From Pseudomonadota bacterium (lineage in GTDB: Bacteria; Pseudomonadota; Alphaproteobacteria; Thalassobaculales; Thalassobaculaceae), in contig JAQBUJ010000165.1 in the NCBI GenBank assembly GCA_027623845.1, positions 1 through 6,886 on the forward strand: a DNA stretch of 6,886 bases, written 5' to 3'. Position 1 is the first letter of the stretch, and each line of letters opens with the position of its first letter. The position numbers and the translations under genes were made by a program. Below are positions 5,793 through 6,886 of the stretch, piece by piece. The notes beneath the pieces are model-generated. The model saw only the letters and a program-made list of their open reading frames with translations. It was not told the DNA's origin and searched no databases.

Positions 5793-6886
5793 TCAGCCCG
5801 CGCCGAGGATCTCTTCATTGTGCTCGCCCGGGCCCGGCACCCAGGGTCGGGCGCCAACGTCGGTCGCGGTGAACAGCATCGGGGTATTGGCGACTCGATA
5901 AGTCGCGGCCCCGTCGACGATCCGAACCGCCGCGCCGCGCTCCTCGACATGCGGACGGTCGATTGATTTCGCCAGGGTGAGATAGCGCGTGCAAGGGCAG
6001 CCGCTGTCGTTGATCCGGCGTTCCGCCTCCTCGGCGGTCAGCTTCGACACCTCGCCCTCGATCACCACCAGAAGCGCATCCCAGTTGTCGATACGGGGCC
6101 GGGATTCGGCGAAGCGAGGATCCTCGATCAGCTCTTCGCGACCAATGGCGCGGGCCAGCGCCGCGAAATTCGCCTGACTGACCGGCGCCACCATCAAAAA
6201 GCCGTCCGAAGCCCGGATGGGGGCGAAAATCGGCGCCTTTTCCGGATTCTCTATCTGCGCCGCCTGATATTCATGGGCCATCATGTTGTGGATCGCGTCG
6301 ATCATCGCGACATCGATGCGTTGGCCCCGACCATTGCGATCGCGCCCGAACAAGGCGGCGCAGATCGCCGCGCAGGCATGCACCCCGCCCATGAAATCCG
6401 GCGCGTTGCTCCGGTGCCGGAGCGGGCGGTCCAGCGATGTCTCGTAATCCATCATCATCATGTCAAAGCCGCTGGAGGCGTTGATGATGGTGGCGAAGGC
6501 CGGTTTTTTGGAATCGGCGCCGGTCTGGCCATAGCCGGAGATCGAACAATAGATCAAATCGGCTTTCGTCTCGGTCAATCTCTCATAATCGAGGCCGAGC
6601 CGGGCCATCACGCCAGGGCGATAGTTTTCCAGAACCACGTCGACGCTCGGCAGCAACCGGGTGACCGTCGCGATCGCCGCCGGGGTTTTAAGGTCAAGCT
6701 CGATACTCTTCTTGCCGCAATTCAGGTGCCCGAAATAGGCGCTTTGGCCGTCCTGAAATGGTGGTGCGTTGCGCATGATTTCACCGCCCGGCGGCTCCAC
6801 CTTGATCACCTCGGCGCCCATATCGGCCAACAGGCGAGAGCAATACGGCCCGGCGACATACATGGTGAAGTCGAGCACCCGGACAC
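5793..6886 (-). CDS. Family III CoA-transferase (CaiB/BaiF), 5' end beyond the window
   Basis: This cytoplasmic enzyme of the formyl-CoA transferase/CaiB/BaiF family moves CoA between carboxylic acids through an aspartyl-CoA anhydride. About 363 residues are visible; the frame stays open to the window edge with Val-Arg before VLDFT, so the start and perhaps 10 residues are missing. Counting from the Val at 6878, VLDFTMYVAGPYC (1-13) and GAEVIKVEPPGGE (21-33) form the N-terminal fold. VVLENYRPGV (81-90), CSISGYGQTG (111-120) and GRGQRIDVAMIDA (183-195) are also family blocks. Asp161 in NAPDFMGG is at the catalytic nucleophile position. The C-terminus (PGEHNEEILGAG) is complete and normal. The usual RPGYD stretch reads PAFATIINASSGFD, and MMMMDYE (140-146) is an unusual Met run. 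It likely activates the acid for the ACADs; the acid is unknown. Confidence 0.94.
   Translation of the reverse strand, partial: VRVLDFTMYVAGPYCSRLLADMGAEVIKVEPPGGEIMRNAPPFQDGQSAYFGHLNCGKKSIELDLKTPAAIATVTRLLPSVDVVLENYRPGVMARLGLDYERLTETKADLIYCSISGYGQTGADSKKPAFATIINASSGFDMMMMDYETSLDRPLRHRSNAPDFMGGVHACAAICAALFGRDRNGRGQRIDVAMIDAIHNMMAHEYQAAQIENPEKAPIFAPIRASDGFLMVAPVSQANFAALARAIGREELIEDPRFAESRPRIDNWDALLVVIEGEVSKLTAEEAERRINDSGCPCTRYLTLAKSIDRPHVEERGAAVRIVDGAATYRVANTPMLFTATDVGARPWVPGPGEHNEEILGAG

Noticed and set aside
4915..5966. Large alternative frames on both strands over the LLM gene and its upstream gap (5775-4915 and 5070-5966)
   Set aside because: Their products are Arg/Gly/Pro-rich and overlap the well-supported LLM and CoA-transferase frames, so they are overlapping shadows.

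Overview
The window looks like chromosomal DNA of a high-GC alphaproteobacterium. The basis is the GC-rich codon usage, the style of the catabolic genes, and dispersed palindromes of the CCTGGCGAAAGCCAGG type, which I associate with Rhodospirillales-like genomes. The taxonomic call is an inference and was not tested by any search. No rRNA, tRNA, CRISPR array, transposase or phage gene is visible.

Layout: positions 1-732 hold a non-coding tandem array of 222-225 bp units, cut by the left window edge. Two acyl-CoA dehydrogenase (ACAD) genes follow on the + strand (832-2034 and 2346-3488). They are separated by 311 bp that contain a diverged single copy of the same repeat element and an A-rich leader. 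A short convergent gap (3489-3648) holds a terminator hairpin and an 85-bp MITE-like element. Three genes then lie on the - strand. In transcription order they are a family III (CaiB/BaiF) CoA-transferase (5' end outside the window), a luciferase-like (LLM) flavin-dependent oxidoreductase starting at GTG, and a class II aldolase/adducin-family protein.

How the genes may work together: this looks like a piece of a catabolic locus for CoA-activated organic acids. A CoA-transferase would activate the acid, an ACAD pair would introduce the alpha,beta double bond, and a flavin monooxygenase-like protein and a metal-dependent aldolase-fold enzyme would act on related intermediates. The substrate cannot be read from the sequence, and no hydratase, thiolase or regulator is present.

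The two strongest observations are these. (1) The two ACADs are complementary. The first keeps the FAD-binding middle domain and a candidate catalytic Glu but lacks the C-terminal RxQFGxPI motif. The second keeps that motif but has lost the middle-domain signature and the catalytic Glu. This is the pattern expected of an obligate alpha2-beta2 heterotetramer. (2) A composite palindromic element of two inverted hairpins, 136-137 bp end to end, occurs three times in the tandem array and once between the ACAD genes, with a base-pair-preserving change in one hairpin.
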